From JBCDGZ01 sp038750655 (GTDB lineage: Bacteria; Bacteroidota; Bacteroidia; Chitinophagales; Saprospiraceae), in NCBI GenBank assembly GCA_038750655.1, contig JBCDGZ010000243.1, positions 1 through 6,246 of the forward strand: a stretch of 6,246 nucleotides of DNA. Direction: 5' to 3'. Within the stretch, counting starts at the first letter, position 1; the number at the start of each line of letters is the position of its first letter. This document shows positions 5,051 through 6,246 of this stretch, in pieces. Under the pieces are notes generated by a model. It was not told the origin of the DNA and made no database searches. It was given only the letters and a program-made list of their open reading frames with translations. The translations under genes were made by a program, and so were the position numbers.

Positions 5051-6246
5051 CTAAAGCTCCTGCAGCTTTTCCAACAACCACTCCTGCTCCGGCAGCATTT
5101 CCTCGGCTTGGATGTGTGCGCGGAGCTTGGCAATGGCCTGCTTGTCGAGACTGTTGACTTCCAGGATTTTACGGGTGAAGCGGATGATGCCAGAGTAGTG
5201 AATCTTGTGGTAGCCCAGGATCTTTTTGCGTTGGAGGAAGGCCCGGAAGCTGACCAACAGGGATTCCAGGGCTTCAAATTCCTGGCTTTCGTAGTACATT
5301 TTGAGGAGGAGGACTTTGGCGTCGAGTTGGAGAAGGAGGTCGGAGTCATCGACTTTGGCGAGGAGGGGCATGGCGCGGTCGAAGTCCAGCTGGGTGAAAT
5401 AGAGCTTGGCGAGGTTGAAGTTGAAGAAGCTTTCTCGGTAGCGGGGGGCCAGGGCCTCTCGGTATTGGTGGAGGAACTGTTCGATCCATTGGAATTGTCG
5501 GATGCCGAGGCCCAGGGCGACGATGTTTTTGTAGGTGAAGCGGCTGAGGTAACCCTGTTGGGTGAAGACCTCGCGCTCTAGCCCCATTTTGTAGAGGGCC
5601 AGGGCCTCTTCGATATAGCTGCGGTCGCCCTGATTGATTTGTCGAATGCGGTAGTTGACGGCTAGGAGGATGAGATCTTGAATGCCTTCGGGAGAAAAGT
5701 CGGCGTGCTGCCGCAGGGCTTGGAGGAATTTTTGGAAATAGTGTTCTTCTTTTTCCGTCAAGGCCCGGTAGCAGTAGTAGTAAAGGGCAATGGCAGGAGT
5801 ATCCAGATGGGGGCTGTCTTCCAGGTAGCTGATGAGGACGGGCAGAAAGCTGTAATCGTATTCCGTCTTATAAACGGCTTGATGGGCCAGCAGTAGGCAG
5901 CTTTGTCGGAGTTTGCTGCTCAATAGATAGGTGTCGAGGGCGTGGCTGACTACTTGTAGGTTATTGGAAGTGGTGCGCTTGAGGGATTCTATGAAATTAT
6001 ACTGCTCCATTTCCAGTCGGTACTTGGCGTAGAAATACTCAGGGTCCTGTACTTTTTTATCCAATTGTTTACTGGCCAGTTTGATGGCTTGGTTGAAGTG
6101 CTTTTCCAGATTTTTCTCTCGATAAGCCGCCGCTAGTTGCAATTCTGGCCCCAAATCCTCCGACTGGTCAAAGCGCCGGTAGGCCAGAAAAGTCCCCATA
6201 CATTGCAGCAACTCCGACATCGTCTGGCGCATAGGAATGTCCTGAT
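5051..6246 (-). CDS. All-helical TPR-like protein of unknown function, 5' partial at the right edge
   Basis: The frame is open to the right edge: codons for Q-D-I-P precede the Met read from 6232, so that Met need not be the start. 397 residues are visible, ending EWLLEKLQEL before TAG at 5053-5051. Composition is rich in Leu, Ala, Tyr, Phe, Gln and Glu with almost no glycine-rich or beta segments, so the protein is predicted to be a helical solenoid. A TPR-like helix pair sits at about 268-294 from that Met (FFNFNLAKLYFTQLDFDRAM), with others near 233-259 and 303-333. No signal peptide, membrane helix or catalytic motif is seen in the visible part. I recall full-length relatives of roughly 500 residues in Saprospiria-type genomes, always hypothetical, with motifs such as YLS-..YKNIV and a C-terminal LLEK; if so about 100 residues are off the window. 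The coding strand is strongly C-rich. Confidence 0.8.
   Translation of the reverse strand, partial: QDIPMRQTMSELLQCMGTFLAYRRFDQSEDLGPELQLAAAYREKNLEKHFNQAIKLASKQLDKKVQDPEYFYAKYRLEMEQYNFIESLKRTTSNNLQVVSHALDTYLLSSKLRQSCLLLAHQAVYKTEYDYSFLPVLISYLEDSPHLDTPAIALYYYCYRALTEKEEHYFQKFLQALRQHADFSPEGIQDLILLAVNYRIRQINQGDRSYIEEALALYKMGLEREVFTQQGYLSRFTYKNIVALGLGIRQFQWIEQFLHQYREALAPRYRESFFNFNLAKLYFTQLDFDRAMPLLAKVDDSDLLLQLDAKVLLLKMYYESQEFEALESLLVSFRAFLQRKKILGYHKIHYSGIIRFTRKILEVNSLDKQAIAKLRAHIQAEEMLPEQEWLLEKLQEL

Noticed and set aside
5054..5071. AAAGCT-CCTGC-AGCTTT stem just before the stop codon of the helical-repeat gene as a terminator
   Set aside because: It lies mostly within the coding tail and no T run follows it on the minus strand.
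4773..5081. 103-codon N-terminal extension of the four-helix membrane protein
   Set aside because: The extension would translate the hairpin element and the low-complexity GC-rich spacer. A promoter candidate and an A-rich leader place the start at 4772.
5108..5581. 157-codon plus-strand open frame, acidic and valine-rich
   Set aside because: It lies antisense to the helical-repeat gene, has no recognisable motif, and its composition is explained by the skewed coding strand opposite.

Overview
The window looks like chromosomal DNA of a gliding, marine-type member of the Bacteroidota, most likely a Saprospiria relative (Saprospira, Lewinella, Haliscomenobacter and kin). The placement rests on three things: a very large secreted protein ending in a type IX secretion (type B, gliding-motility-associated) sorting domain, start sites without Shine-Dalgarno sequences but with A/T-rich leaders, and a helical-repeat protein family that I recall mainly from these bacteria. 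This is read from sequence features and memory of families; no search was run.

Layout. Bases 1-3498 (+) are the 3' part of a giant adhesin-like surface protein whose start lies off the left edge. It opens inside an array of 453-bp (151-residue) repeats (1-453, 454-906, 907-1359). These are followed by degenerate Ig-like modules, about four PKD-type modules, one more Ig-like module and the C-terminal sorting domain. After a short spacer holding a candidate terminator and a weak promoter candidate comes a 267-residue EI24/CysZ-like integral membrane protein (3608-4411, +). It converges on a 119-residue four-helix membrane protein (4413-4772, -), with a single base between the two stop codons. 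Upstream of that small gene is a candidate Bacteroidota promoter with a palindrome between its two boxes. Then comes a gene-free stretch, 4773-5050, dominated by a composite hairpin element (4849-4979). Bases 5051-6246 (-) encode the C-terminal ~397 residues of an all-helical TPR-like protein that runs off the right edge.

The genes do not form an obvious pathway. The first is a secreted surface protein that would use the T9SS. The next two are inner-membrane proteins of uncertain role. The last is probably a cytoplasmic scaffold-like protein. I see no tRNA, rRNA, transposase, CRISPR array or phage gene.

The most interesting signals are the following. First, the hairpin element between 4849 and 4979 has triloop hairpins whose stems differ by compensatory changes, flanked by a repeated GGTGGACGG 9-mer and organised around a perfect 16-bp inverted repeat. 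Second, a 119-bp tract is perfectly identical between repeat units that otherwise differ at about 19% of bases, which suggests recent gene conversion. Third, the surface-protein gene switches sharply between C-rich and G-rich coding blocks.
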